Shown one piece after another: positions 8,839 to 16,888 of a DNA stretch of 64,000 nt. The notes under the pieces are model-generated. The model worked only from the letters and a program-made list of their open reading frames with translations. It had not been told where the DNA came from and made no database searches. The position numbers and the translations under genes are program-made. Within the stretch, counting starts at the first letter, position 1; each line of letters opens with the position of its first letter. The DNA comes from Nocardioides luti. GTDB lineage: Bacteria; Actinomycetota; Actinomycetes; Propionibacteriales; Nocardioidaceae. The stretch lies in assembly GCF_014212315.1 (NCBI RefSeq), contig NZ_JACKXE010000001.1, positions 558,001-622,000 on the forward strand, read 5' to 3'.

Positions 8839-9200
8839 GGGATCAGCTCGTAGCGGGGGTTGTAGATGATCCGGACGCCGTCGTGCTCACCGATCCGGCC
8901 CTGGATCTCCATCGCGCGGCCCGGGGCGATGCCGGCGATCCGGCGCCGGCCCAGCCAGACCACGGTGATCACGCCGGAGCCGTCGAAGAGCTCGGCCTCG
9001 AGGGCCGGCACGCCGCCGCGCGGGCGCAGCGTGACGGTGCGCAGCGTGCCGCGCAGCCGGACGCGCTCCCGGTCGGGGGCGTCCGCGATGGTGTCCAGCC
9101 CCGACTCGGCGTACGTCGCCCGCAGGTCACGGGCGTGCTGGTCGGTGGAGTTCGCCCACTTGCTGATGCTGCGCCGCAGGCGGCTCTTCTCGTGGGGCAT
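8835..9200 (-). CDS. Small OB-fold nucleic-acid-binding protein
   Basis: 121 residues. Residues 45-115 resemble a single OB fold (RLRGTLRTVTLRPRGGVPALEAELFDGSG, then a VVWLGRR strand). The frame extends upstream, but the ATG at 9200 is preceded by TAGGAT ending 7 nt before it, and the N-terminus (MPHEKSRLRRSISKWA) matches actinobacterial relatives such as Rv2694c as I recall them. It is translationally coupled to the DUF3159 gene. It is likely cytoplasmic and binds single-stranded DNA or RNA; the exact role is unknown. Confidence 0.87.
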   Translation of the reverse strand: MPHEKSRLRRSISKWANSTDQHARDLRATYAESGLDTIADAPDRERVRLRGTLRTVTLRPRGGVPALEAELFDGSGVITVVWLGRRRIAGIAPGRAMEIQGRIGEHDGVRIIYNPRYELIP

Positions 9201-9213
9201 GCGCCCGATCCTA
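9201..9213 (-). promoter_or_regulatory. Leaderless-type -10 element (TAGGAT) for the OB-fold/DUF3159 operon
   Basis: On the minus strand TAGGAT occupies 9213-9208 and its last base is 7 nt from the ATG at 9200, the spacing expected when the start codon is at or near the 5' end of the mRNA. No Shine-Dalgarno-like sequence intervenes. Confidence 0.55.
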
Positions 9214-9226
9214 CGGGGGCGTCTGA

Positions 9227-9871
9227 CTACAGGGCGCCGGGCTCGACCTTGCGGGCCGAGTCGGGCAGCCGGATCGGCAGCACGTCGCCGACGGGCATCG
9301 CGCCGTCGCCGCGACGGACCGCGATCGTGGCGATCGCGTCCTCCCAGGCGCCGGACGTCTCCGCCTCGAGGGCGGGCCGACCGAGCAGGGTCGCGCGCAG
9401 CATCCAGCGTGGGCCGTTGATCCCGATCACGCGGGAGGGCTGCATCGCCGCGGTGCCGTCCGGGCGACGGGTGGGGAGCTGGCAGAGCAGCTCGGTGCCC
9501 CAGCGGCCCTCGCGCTCGGTGGCGGTGCCGCCGCGCTGCGCCATCTCCCCGGCGATCTGGGGGCGGACGTCGCTCCACAGGTCGCCGTTGCGCGGGGCCG
9601 CGAAGGCCCGGATGTCGAGGGCGCCGTCGGGGCCGGCCAGCAGCACGGACTCGACCGCGCCGGTGCTCTCGTCGACCTGGATGCGCAGCTCGCGCTGGCC
9701 GTCGGGCAGCAGGAGGAGGGAGCCGAGGTCCACGCGCTCGCCGTCGCCGGCGGGCAGGTCGTCGACGTCGAAGGGGCCTGTCACCGGAGCGGCCTCGGAC
9801 TCGGCCGCGGCGAGGTCGCCCTCGGACGCCTCCGTGGCGTCGGGCTCGGTGGACTTGCGGCGGAACTTCAC
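9227..9871 (-). CDS. DUF3710 family protein
   Basis: 214 residues. A basic start (VKFRRKS) is followed by an acidic low-complexity region (about 9-45) and a conserved DUF3710 domain (RVDLGSLLLLPDGQRELRIQVDE onward). The GTG at 9871 is chosen because GAGGAG lies 6 nt upstream and gives the typical xKFRRKS N-terminus. The gene is downstream of dut on the same strand with 25 bp between them. In Actinobacteria this family is regularly found beside dut; its function is unknown. No membrane segment or signal peptide is present, so it is probably cytoplasmic. Confidence 0.9.
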   Translation of the reverse strand: MKFRRKSTEPDATEASEGDLAAAESEAAPVTGPFDVDDLPAGDGERVDLGSLLLLPDGQRELRIQVDESTGAVESVLLAGPDGALDIRAFAAPRNGDLWSDVRPQIAGEMAQRGGTATEREGRWGTELLCQLPTRRPDGTAAMQPSRVIGINGPRWMLRATLLGRPALEAETSGAWEDAIATIAVRRGDGAMPVGDVLPIRLPDSARKVEPGAL

Positions 9872-9896
9872 GAACGACTCCTCGATCCGGGCTCGG

Positions 9897-10394
9897 TCAG
9901 GACCGACCGAAGCCTCCGGTAGAACCGTAACCCCCGTCACCCCGCACCGAGTCGGGGAGTTCCCCGACCTCGATGAACGCCGCCCGCTCGAAGCGCTGGA
10001 TCACCAGCTGGGCGATCCGGTCGCCGCGCCGGAGCTCGATCGGCTCGGCCGGGTCGTGGTTGATCAGCATCACCTTGATCTCGCCGCGGTAGCCCGCGTC
10101 CACCGTGCCCGGGGTGTTCACGATCGAGAGCCCGTGGCGCGCGGCCAGCCCCGAGCGCGGGTGCACCAGCGCGACGTACCCCTCGGGCAGCGCGAGCGCG
10201 ATCCCGGTCGGCACCATCGCCCGCTCCCCCGGCGCCAGCGTCACGTCGACGGTGGTGAGCAGGTCGGCGCCGGCGTCGCCGGGATGGGCGTACGCCGGCA
10301 GCGGGAGGTCCGGGTCGAGGCGGACGACGTGCACCGGGAGCTCGGGCTGGCGGGGAGGCTGGCTGTCGGGCTGGCTGTCGTGCTGGGAGGTCAC
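9897..10394 (-). CDS. dut: Deoxyuridine 5'-triphosphate nucleotidohydrolase (dUTPase)
   Basis: 165 residues. All five trimeric dUTPase motifs are visible: DAGADLLT (motif 1), PRSGLA (2), [13 protein letters not shown] with the catalytic Asp (3), GDRIAQLV (4) and the C-terminal [13 protein letters not shown] (5). It converts dUTP to dUMP and PPi, keeping uracil out of DNA and feeding dTMP synthesis. An N-terminal tail of about 20 residues precedes the fold. The GTG at 10394 is preceded by TAGCGT ending 7 nt upstream, so a leaderless mRNA is likely. It is divergent from the DUF3093 gene. Confidence 0.97.
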   Translation of the reverse strand: MTSQHDSQPDSQPPRQPELPVHVVRLDPDLPLPAYAHPGDAGADLLTTVDVTLAPGERAMVPTGIALALPEGYVALVHPRSGLAARHGLSIVNTPGTVDAGYRGEIKVMLINHDPAEPIELRRGDRIAQLVIQRFERAAFIEVGELPDSVRGDGGYGSTGGFGRS

Positions 10395-10459
10395 GGCCCG
10401 GACGCTACCGCCCCACCCCGGCCACCGGCCGCGGCCGGTCGAGACCCTACGATTCACCC
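10395..10459. promoter_or_regulatory. Divergent dut / DUF3093 promoter region
   Basis: In 65 bp between the starts, TAGCGT (minus strand, 10407-10402) ends 7 nt before the dut GTG and TACGAT (plus strand, 10448-10453) ends 6 nt before the DUF3093 GTG. Both fit leaderless TANNNT promoters. Confidence 0.6.
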
Positions 10460-10918
10460 GTGGACCACGACGAGCGCCTGGGTGTGCCCCTGCGCTGGTG
10501 GGTGCAGGGCACGATGCTGGTCGCCAGCCTCTGGCTGGCGGTGATCGTGGCCGTTCCCGGGCCGATCGCCTGGGTCGTCACCGCGATCGCCTTCGGCCTG
10601 CTGGCGCTGGCGTTCGTGTCCTACGGCTCCGCCCGGGTGAGCGTCGGCGACGGCGTCTTCCGCGCCGGTCGCGCCCACATCGAGACCCGCCACCTCGGCC
10701 CCGCGGTCGCCCTGGACGCCGAGGCGACCCGCCGGACCGCCGGCCAGGAGGCCGACGCCCGCGCCTACCTGCTGCTGCGGCCCTACCTCAAGCGCGCGGT
10801 CCGGGTGCCGATCACGGACCCGGCCGACCCCGCGCCGTACTGGCTGGTCAGCAGCCGCCGTCCGGACGAGCTGGCCCGGGCGCTCGCCGGCCCGCATGAC
10901 AACTCCGCTGCTGGGTAA
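10460..10918 (+). CDS. DUF3093 membrane protein
   Basis: 152 residues. Two closely spaced hydrophobic segments (about 15-55) form an N-terminal hairpin in the membrane, followed by a soluble domain with alternating strands ([18 protein letters not shown], then [13 protein letters not shown] and [16 protein letters not shown]). This is the DUF3093 layout, an actinobacterial family without known function that neighbours dut. It has a GTG start with no Shine-Dalgarno but a TACGAT hexamer 6 nt upstream. The gene ends 9 bp before the DUF4235 gene, which has its own -10-like element. Confidence 0.9.
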   Translation: MDHDERLGVPLRWWVQGTMLVASLWLAVIVAVPGPIAWVVTAIAFGLLALAFVSYGSARVSVGDGVFRAGRAHIETRHLGPAVALDAEATRRTAGQEADARAYLLLRPYLKRAVRVPITDPADPAPYWLVSSRRPDELARALAGPHDNSAAG

Positions 10919-10927
10919 GGTCTGACC
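10916..10927 (+). promoter_or_regulatory. Leaderless-type -10 element (TAAGGT) for the DUF4235 gene
   Basis: TAAGGT at 10916-10921 overlaps the DUF3093 stop codon and ends 6 nt before the ATG at 10928. This suggests the DUF4235 gene can be transcribed independently of its upstream neighbour. Confidence 0.5.
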
Positions 10928-11245
10928 ATGGCATCTGGTTCTAAGGTCTGGTCCGCGTTCTCCCTCGCAGCAGCCATCGGCGCTGCGACGGTGATGAAGA
11001 AGACGCTCAACACCTCGTGGAAGGCGGCGACGGGCAAGAACCCGCCGGCGAACCCGGCCGACCCGGACGTCGACATCTGGGAGGCCGTGATGTGGGCGAC
11101 CGTCAGCGGCTCGCTGATCGGCATCGCCCGGATGCTCGCGACCCGCCGGGCCGCGCACTACTACGCCCGCTCGACCGGCCACCTGCCGCCCGACCTCCGC
11201 AAGGACGGCCAGGACGCCGACAAGGCGCCGGCCACCACCAGCTGA
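10928..11245 (+). CDS. DUF4235 small membrane protein
   Basis: 105 residues with two membrane segments (about 8-24 and 48-68) separated by a Pro-rich loop (KNPPANPADPDVDIWEA), the hallmark of DUF4235. The family is found in high-GC Gram-positives and has no assigned function. The C-terminal tail is basic and hydrophilic. It is followed by a strong terminator hairpin at 11275-11308, so transcription of the dut-side plus-strand unit ends here. Confidence 0.9.
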   Translation: MASGSKVWSAFSLAAAIGAATVMKKTLNTSWKAATGKNPPANPADPDVDIWEAVMWATVSGSLIGIARMLATRRAAHYYARSTGHLPPDLRKDGQDADKAPATTS

Positions 11246-11274
11246 CACCACGAGCGTCACCCCCACCGACACGA

Positions 11275-11308
11275 CGAAGGGCCGCACCCCACGGGGTGCG
11301 GCCCTTCG
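11275..11308. terminator. Bidirectional terminator hairpin between DUF4235 and DUF4193 genes
   Basis: A perfect 16-bp inverted repeat (CGAAGGGCCGCACCCC and its complement) with two bases between the arms. The genes on either side converge on it. There is no long T-tract, as is common in high-GC Actinobacteria. Confidence 0.85.
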
Positions 11309-11329
11309 CGCGTCCGGTGCGACGACGGA

Positions 11330-11620
11330 TCAGTCGCAGTCCTTGCAGATCATCTTCTTCGCGTCCGCCAGCTGCGAGCGGTGGTGCACGAGGAAGCAGC
11401 TCATGCAGGTGAACTCGTCCTCCTGCTTGGGCTTGACCTCGACGGCCAGCTCCTCGTGCGACAGGTCCGCGCCGGGCAGCTCGAAGGCCTCGGCGGCCTC
11501 GGCCTCGTCCTCGTCGACCTTGCCGGAGTTCTTGTCATGACGGCGCGCCTTGAGCTCTTCGATGCTCTCCTCGGACTGCTCGTCCTCGTTCTTGCGCGGT
11601 GCGTCGTAGTCAGTCGCCAT
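11330..11620 (-). CDS. DUF4193 zinc-ribbon-like protein
   Basis: 96 residues. The first two thirds are highly acidic (KVDEDEAEAAEAFELPGAD) and the C-terminus carries two Cys pairs (TCMSCF and ICKDCD) about 20 residues apart, which look like a zinc ribbon. This is the DUF4193 pattern, present in nearly all Actinobacteria (Rv2699c in M. tuberculosis, from memory). An abundant acidic zinc protein acting near the transcription machinery is plausible but unproven. A roughly 100-bp leader with GGGAG about 10 nt before the ATG suggests ordinary leadered translation. Confidence 0.92.
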   Translation of the reverse strand: MATDYDAPRKNEDEQSEESIEELKARRHDKNSGKVDEDEAEAAEAFELPGADLSHEELAVEVKPKQEDEFTCMSCFLVHHRSQLADAKKMICKDCD

Positions 11621-11765
11621 GCGTCACTTCACTCCCTGGAACCCTGAAGCCATTCCCTCTTGTCCGTATTTCTCCCCCGCCGTCGGCGCCAGATTGTGCA
11701 CCATCCCCGAAGGGTCGTGCACGTGGGTTCGACGACGTGTCGCGTGAACAGCAGGTGACGGGCCG

Positions 11766-12596
11766 CTATTCCCGGGCGAGGGGTGCGTCGGAGCCCAGGA
11801 AGCCCGCCTCGCGCACGGCCTCGCGGAACTCGTCGAAGCCGTGTGCCGGAGCACACATCAGGAGGTGCTTCCCGCCGGCGCCGACGGTCAGCTCCGTGGT
11901 CGCGCCGGCGACCCGGGCGACCAGGGCACCGGCGGCGTGGTCCCAGAGGTTGACGCCCTCCTCGACGTAGGCGTCGAGGGAGCCCTCGGCCACGTGGCAG
12001 AGGTCGAGGGCGCACGATCCGAGGCGGCGGATGTCGCGCACCCGGGGCAGCAGGCTGACCATCGCACGGGCCTGGATCTCGCGCAGCCCGGCGTCGTAGT
12101 TGAAGCCGGTCCCGACCAGGCGCTGGCCCAGCGGGGCGGGGGCGCGTACGACGATGGCGTCGCCGTCCCGCGTGGCGGTGCCGGCGCCCGGATCCCGCGC
12201 GTCGGCGTCCAGCCACGCGACGTACTCCGTGCCGGTCGCGGCGTTCAGGACCACGCCCGCGACGACGGTGCCGTCGACCTCGGCGGCGATGGAGACGGCG
12301 TACTGCGGCAGGCCGTAGAGGAAGTTCACGGTGCCGTCGATCGGGTCGACGATCCAGCGGACCCCGGTGCTGCCCGCGACGTCGTCGCCCTCCTCGCCGA
12401 GGAACGCGTCGTCGGGGCGCTGCTCGCCGATCAGCCGACGGATCAGCTCCTCGCTGGCCCGGTCGGCCTCGGTGACGACGTCGACCTCGCTCGACTTGGT
12501 GGCGGCGACGGTGACGCCGTGGGCGGCGGGGCCGCGGACCAGCTCGGCGGCCCGGCGGGCCACGTCGAGCGCGATCCGGGCGAGCTCGACGCTCAC
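11766..12596 (-). CDS. suhB: Inositol monophosphatase family protein
   Basis: 276 residues. The metal-binding signatures are present: GEEG (first acidic site), [12 protein letters not shown] (DPIDGT) and WDHAAGALV (WD-x-AAG). It hydrolyses inositol-1-phosphate or a related sugar phosphate; in Actinobacteria this supplies myo-inositol for mycothiol and phosphatidylinositol. The GTG at 12596 overlaps the hemH stop (GTGA), so it is the second gene of a hemH-suhB operon. A longer frame exists upstream, but it lies inside hemH and carries no family sequence. Nearby DUF4193 fits the mycobacterial suhB locus. Confidence 0.95.
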   Translation of the reverse strand: MSVELARIALDVARRAAELVRGPAAHGVTVAATKSSEVDVVTEADRASEELIRRLIGEQRPDDAFLGEEGDDVAGSTGVRWIVDPIDGTVNFLYGLPQYAVSIAAEVDGTVVAGVVLNAATGTEYVAWLDADARDPGAGTATRDGDAIVVRAPAPLGQRLVGTGFNYDAGLREIQARAMVSLLPRVRDIRRLGSCALDLCHVAEGSLDAYVEEGVNLWDHAAGALVARVAGATTELTVGAGGKHLLMCAPAHGFDEFREAVREAGFLGSDAPLARE

Positions 12597-13675
12597 TGTC
12601 CGCAGAGCGCGGGGCGCTCGCCCCGCGGGTTGGCGCAGCAGCCGACCGGGCAGCGGTCCCACATCGGTGGGACCGAGCCGACCGCGGCGCGCTCGGGCTC
12701 CTCGCCACGCTCCACGGCGGCCCGCTCGAGCAGCAGGTCGCGGACCGTCGCCACGAAGCGCGGGTCGATGCCGGCCGTCGCGGCGCGGGACGCCGGCAGG
12801 CCGAGCTTCTCGGCGGTCGCGAGCGCCTCGGTGTCGAGGTCGTAGATCACCTCCATGTGGTCGGAGACGAAGCCGACCGGCACGATCACGACCGCGCTCG
12901 CGCCGTCGTCGTGCAGCTGCTGCAGGTGGTCGTTGACGTCGGGCTCCAGCCACGGCACGTGCGGCGGGCCCGACCGGGAGCAGAAGACCAGCTCGTGGCG
13001 GTGCCGGCGACCGGTCTCCTCGCGCACCCGGTCGACCACCTCGGCGGCGACGCTGCGGTGCTGCGCGACGTACGCCCCACCCTCGGGGCCGCTGCCGTCG
13101 TTCATCGCCTCGGGGATGGAGTGGGTGACGAAGGCGATCTGTGCGCCGTCACGCGCGTCGTCGGGCAGCTCGGCGAGCGCGGCCAGGGTGGCGTCGACGA
13201 CGGACTCCACGAAGCCGGGGTGGTTGAAGTAGTGGCGCAGCTTGTCCAGCTGCGGTGCGTCCTCGACGGCCGCGACGGCGTCGGCGAGGTTCTCGCGGTA
13301 CTGCCGGCACGAGGAGTACGACGAGTAGGCGCTCGTCACGAAGCAGGCGGCGCGGGTGATCCCGTCGGCGGCCATCTGCGCGAGCGTGTCCGCGAGGAAC
13401 GGGTCCCAGTTGCGGTTGCCCCAGTAGATCGGCAGGTCGATGCCGGCCGCGTCGAGGTCGTCGCGCACCGCGGCGATGAACTCGCGGTTCTGGTCATTGA
13501 TCGGCGACCGGCCGCCGAAGAGGAAGTAGTGCTCCCCCACCTGCTCGAGCCGCTCGCGCGGGATGCCGCGCCCGCGGGTGACGTTCTCGAGGAAGGGCAC
13601 CACGTCGTCGGGCTTCTCGGGGCCGCCGAAGGACACCAGCAGGAGGGCGTCGTACGGCGCGGTGTCGGAGGGCAT
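12593..13675 (-). CDS. hemH: Coproporphyrin III ferrochelatase with [2Fe-2S] cysteine set
   Basis: 360 residues. The N-terminus [21 protein letters not shown] is typical, with the metal-site His in [10 protein letters not shown]. Residues near 131 (SSCRQYREN) supply one Cys and the tail has CPVGCC, together matching the four-Cys [2Fe-2S] site known in actinobacterial ferrochelatases. In Gram-positives the enzyme inserts Fe2+ into coproporphyrin III (alternative symbol cpfC), the penultimate step of the coproporphyrin-dependent haem pathway. TACGAT ends 6 nt before the ATG, so the mRNA is probably leaderless. The stop overlaps the suhB start. Confidence 0.95.
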   Translation of the reverse strand: MPSDTAPYDALLLVSFGGPEKPDDVVPFLENVTRGRGIPRERLEQVGEHYFLFGGRSPINDQNREFIAAVRDDLDAAGIDLPIYWGNRNWDPFLADTLAQMAADGITRAACFVTSAYSSYSSCRQYRENLADAVAAVEDAPQLDKLRHYFNHPGFVESVVDATLAALAELPDDARDGAQIAFVTHSIPEAMNDGSGPEGGAYVAQHRSVAAEVVDRVREETGRRHRHELVFCSRSGPPHVPWLEPDVNDHLQQLHDDGASAVVIVPVGFVSDHMEVIYDLDTEALATAEKLGLPASRAATAGIDPRFVATVRDLLLERAAVERGEEPERAAVGSVPPMWDRCPVGCCANPRGERPALCGQ

Positions 13676-13739
13676 GTCGACATCGTAGAGAGCGGTGCAG
13701 ATTCGGCCGCGTCCGCGTCACGGTCCTACGCTCGCGTCG
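13676..13739. promoter_or_regulatory. Divergent hemH / MFS promoter region
   Basis: Within 64 bp, TACGAT (minus, 13687-13682) ends 6 nt before the hemH ATG and TACGCT (plus, 13727-13732) ends 7 nt before the MFS ATG. Both have leaderless geometry. Confidence 0.6.
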
Positions 13740-14912
13740 ATGGTCACGTCCTACCGCCGGGTGCTCACGGAGCCCGGCACGCTGCGCTTCAGCGCGACCG
13801 GTCTGGTCGCCCGGCTGCCGATCTCGATGGTCGGGCTCGGCATCGTGCTGCTGGTGTCCGCGTCGACGGGTTCGTACGGCGTCGCCGGCGGCGTGTCCGC
13901 GGCCTACATGCTCGCCAACGCCGGGCTGGCGATCCTCCAGGGCCGGCTGGTCGACAACCTCGGGCAGGCCCGGGTGCTGGCGACCGCCGCGGGCGTCTTC
14001 GGCGTCGCGATGGCCCTCCTGGTGCTGTCCGTCGAGGCGGACTGGCCGATCCTGGCGTCGTACCTCCTCGCAGCCGTGGCCGGGGGCGCGCTTCCCCAGA
14101 TCGGCTCGTGCGTGCGCGCCCGCTGGTCGCACGCACTGAGCGACCCGGGCGACGTGCAGACGGCGTACGCCATCGAGGCTGTCGCCGACGAGGCCGTCTT
14201 CATGCTCGGCCCGATCATCGTCACGGTCCTCGCGACCGCCTGGGACCCGGTCGCCGGCATCGTCGTCGCGGTCGTCGCCTGCGTGCTCGGCACCTTCGCC
14301 TTCTGCGCGCAGCGCTCGACCGAGCCGCCGGCGCACCCGCACCATCGCTCGGCCGGCCGACGGGCCCCGATGCCCTGGGCGACGGTCGTGCCGCTCGCCG
14401 TCGTCTCCGCCGCGCTCGGCACCCTCTTCGGGGCGGCCGAGGTCGCCACGGTCGCGTTCTCCGGCGAGCAGGGCGCCACGACGTACGCCGGCCCGCTGCT
14501 CGCCCTGTGGGCGCTCGGCAGCCTGGTGGCCGGTGCGCTCACCGGCGCCGTCACGTGGCGCCGCGGCCCGGCGATCCGGGTCCGCTGGGGCGCCTTCGCG
14601 ATGTTCGCCGCCATGGTGCCGCTGCACTTCGTGGACTCGGTCTGGCTGATGGGCGTGGTGCTGCTGGTCGGCGGGCTCGCGATCGCGCCGACCCTGATCG
14701 GGACGCTGTCGCTCACCGAGCAGACGGTGCCCGCGGGGCGGCTCACCGAGGGCATGGCGATCATGCAGACCGGCCTGGTCGCGGGCGTGGCCCCGGGCGC
14801 GACCCTGGCCGGCATCGTCATCGACGCGCAGGGCGCGTCGGCGGCGTACCTCGTCTGCGTCGCCGCCGGCCTCGTCGCCGCTCTCGCCGCGCAGGCGCTC
14901 CCCCGCCACTAG
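13740..14912 (+). CDS. MFS transporter
   Basis: 390 residues with about 12 hydrophobic segments. The loop after segment 2 (LQGRLVDNLGQARVL) fits the major facilitator motif A region (G-x-x-x-D-x-x-G-x-R). The ATG at 13740 is favoured over an in-frame start 45 bp upstream because TACGCT ends 7 nt before it and the resulting N-terminus (MVTSYRRVL) leads into the first helix. Substrate unknown; general resemblance is to sugar or drug efflux members. It is followed 9 bp later by the aldonolactone oxidase gene, which has its own -10-like element. Confidence 0.85.
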   Translation: MVTSYRRVLTEPGTLRFSATGLVARLPISMVGLGIVLLVSASTGSYGVAGGVSAAYMLANAGLAILQGRLVDNLGQARVLATAAGVFGVAMALLVLSVEADWPILASYLLAAVAGGALPQIGSCVRARWSHALSDPGDVQTAYAIEAVADEAVFMLGPIIVTVLATAWDPVAGIVVAVVACVLGTFAFCAQRSTEPPAHPHHRSAGRRAPMPWATVVPLAVVSAALGTLFGAAEVATVAFSGEQGATTYAGPLLALWALGSLVAGALTGAVTWRRGPAIRVRWGAFAMFAAMVPLHFVDSVWLMGVVLLVGGLAIAPTLIGTLSLTEQTVPAGRLTEGMAIMQTGLVAGVAPGATLAGIVIDAQGASAAYLVCVAAGLVAALAAQALPRH

Positions 14913-14921
14913 GCTCGACAC
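14910..14921 (+). promoter_or_regulatory. Leaderless-type -10 element (TAGGCT) for the aldonolactone oxidase gene
   Basis: TAGGCT at 14910-14915 overlaps the MFS stop codon (TAG) and ends 6 nt before the GTG at 14922. Confidence 0.5.
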
Positions 14922-16247
14922 GTGGACGGACGCGTGGACGAGTGGCGCAACTGGGCGGGCCTCGAGGCGACCCGCCCGACCCGGGTGGAGCAGCCGACCA
15001 GCACGGCCGCAGTCGTGGCCGCGGTGGAGCGGGCCCGGGCCGAGCGGACCACGCTGAAGATGGTCGGCACCGGCCACAGCTTCACCGGCATCTCCGCGCC
15101 CGAGCACACGATGCTGCGGCCGGGCGGGCTCGCCGGGATCGTTGCCGTCGACCGCGACGCGATGACGGTCACGGCGCTCGCCGGCACCCGCCTGCGCGAC
15201 CTCAACACCGGCCTCGAGGGGCTCGGCCTGAGCCTGCACAACATGGGCGACATCGACGAGCAGACCCTCGCCGGCGCGATCTCGACCGGCACCCACGGCA
15301 CCGGCGGCGTCGCGGCCGGGCTGGCCGCCCAGGTCGCCGGGTTCGAGCTGGTCACGGGCACCGGCGAGGTGCTCCGCGCGACGGCGTCCGAGAACCCGGA
15401 CGTGCTCGACCTGGCCCGGGTCGGCCTCGGCGCGCTCGGCGTCCTCACCTCGATCACGTTCCGCGTCGAGCCGCTCTTCGTGCTCGAGGCGACCGAGACC
15501 CCGATGTCCTGGGACGAGGCACTGGACGGGTTCGACGAGCGGGTCGCGCAGCACCACCACGTCGACACCTACTGGTTCCCCCACACCGGCCGGATGCTCA
15601 CCAAGACCAACGACCGCCTCGACATCGGGCTCGACGAGGCCGAGCCGCTGTCCCGGGTCCGTGCGTGGTGGGACGACGAGTTCCTCAGCAACACGGTCTT
15701 CGGCGCGGCGAACCGCGTCACCAACCGCTTCCCCGCCTCGATCCCCCGCTTCAACCAGGTCAGCAGCCGCCTGCTCGGCGCCCGGACCTACAGCGACGTG
15801 GCCCACCGCGTCTTCACCTCGCCGCGCGGCGTCGTCTTCCGGGAGATGGAGTACGCCCTCCCGCGCGAGGCCGGCCTGACCGCGCTGCGCGAGGCCCGGC
15901 GCGCCTTCGACGCCTCTGGGCTGCGCATCACCTTCCCCGTCGAGATCCGCACCGCCCCCGCGGACGACGTCGCGCTGTCGACCTCCGGCGGCCGCGACTC
16001 CTTCTACCTCGCCTTCCACACGCACCACCGCTCCGACTGGGCCGAGCACACGGCGTACCTCTCCCTCATGGAGGCCGTCATGCGCGACCACGACGGCCGC
16101 CCGCACTGGGGCAAGCTGCACACGATGACCGCGGACGACCTCGCCCCGGCCTACCCCCGCTTCGCCGACTTCCTCGCCCTGCGCGACCGCCTCGACCCCG
16201 ACCGGGTCTTCGCGAACGCCTACCTGCGGAGGGTGCTCGGCGACTGA
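14922..16247 (+). CDS. FAD-binding D-arabinono-1,4-lactone oxidase family protein
   Basis: 441 residues. An N-terminal PCMH-type FAD domain (about 15-185, with GTGHSFTG and STGTHGTGG) is followed by the ALO C-terminal domain ending in the HWGK motif (PHWGKLHTM) that typifies aldonolactone oxidases. The enzyme oxidises a sugar-acid lactone with O2 or another acceptor; the substrate in Actinobacteria is not settled (L-gulono-lactone or xylitol/alditol-like substrates are known in relatives). It is probably cytoplasmic because no signal peptide is present. The GTG at 14922 is used; another GTG 12 bp downstream is possible. Confidence 0.9.
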   Translation: MDGRVDEWRNWAGLEATRPTRVEQPTSTAAVVAAVERARAERTTLKMVGTGHSFTGISAPEHTMLRPGGLAGIVAVDRDAMTVTALAGTRLRDLNTGLEGLGLSLHNMGDIDEQTLAGAISTGTHGTGGVAAGLAAQVAGFELVTGTGEVLRATASENPDVLDLARVGLGALGVLTSITFRVEPLFVLEATETPMSWDEALDGFDERVAQHHHVDTYWFPHTGRMLTKTNDRLDIGLDEAEPLSRVRAWWDDEFLSNTVFGAANRVTNRFPASIPRFNQVSSRLLGARTYSDVAHRVFTSPRGVVFREMEYALPREAGLTALREARRAFDASGLRITFPVEIRTAPADDVALSTSGGRDSFYLAFHTHHRSDWAEHTAYLSLMEAVMRDHDGRPHWGKLHTMTADDLAPAYPRFADFLALRDRLDPDRVFANAYLRRVLGD

Positions 16248-16342
16248 CCGGGCCGGCGACCGAACCTTTCCGGGACCTCGGCACGTCTGGGCAGGTGACA
16301 CGGGCCGACCGGGCCCGGCAGGCTCCGACAGGGAGGATGCGG

Positions 16343-16888
16343 ATGGGCACTCGGGAACGTGACCGTGCGGAGTTCGGGGAGTTCGTGGTCGCCCGCTCCG
16401 CGGCCCTCCACCGCGCGGCGTACCTCATGGTCGGCGACGTCGCGCTGGCCCAGGACCTCGTGCAGGAGGCCCTCACCAAGACGTACGTCGCGTGGCCACG
16501 GCTCCGCGACAAGGCCAACGCCGAGGCGTACACGCGCAAGGCGATCACGACGACCGCGATCTCGTGGTTCCGCCGCAAGGGCTGGAACAACGAGAAGGCC
16601 ACCGGCGCCCTGCCCGAGGCCGGCGCCCGTCGCCACGACGACCACGCCGACGGGGTGGCCCAGAGCGCCTGGCTGTGGGAGTGCCTGCTCCGGCTGCCCG
16701 TCCGGCAACGCGCGGCCGTGGTGCTGCGCTACTACGAGGACCTCACCGAGGCGCAGACCGCCGAGGCCATGGGGTGCGCCGTCGGCACCGTCAAGAGCCA
16801 GGTGTCCGCGGCCCTCGTCAAGCTCCGCGAGCAGCTCGGGGACGACCCCGACCTGCTCCCCCTTCAGGACCTGGTGGTGAACCGATGA
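16343..16888 (+). CDS. SigE-family (ECF-like) RNA polymerase sigma factor
   Basis: 181 residues. Region 2 (about 10-75: FGEFVVARSAALHRAAYLMVGD, AQDLVQEALTKTY) and region 4 (about 115-165: LPVRQRAAVVLRYYEDLTEAQ, then GTVKSQVSAALVKLRE) are clear. The ATG at 16343 is preferred because GGAGG sits 6 nt before it; an ATG 6 bp upstream is too close. The stop overlaps the ATG of the next gene (ATGA), which encodes a single-pass membrane protein likely to act as partner or anti-sigma factor. A second unit with the same plan is at 59808-61033. Confidence 0.92.
   Translation: MGTRERDRAEFGEFVVARSAALHRAAYLMVGDVALAQDLVQEALTKTYVAWPRLRDKANAEAYTRKAITTTAISWFRRKGWNNEKATGALPEAGARRHDDHADGVAQSAWLWECLLRLPVRQRAAVVLRYYEDLTEAQTAEAMGCAVGTVKSQVSAALVKLREQLGDDPDLLPLQDLVVNR

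Noticed and set aside
12857..16888. 1343-codon plus-strand ORF
   Set aside because: Passes antisense through hemH and out of frame through the MFS and oxidase genes. Only its last part, the sigma factor, is real, with its own start at 16343.
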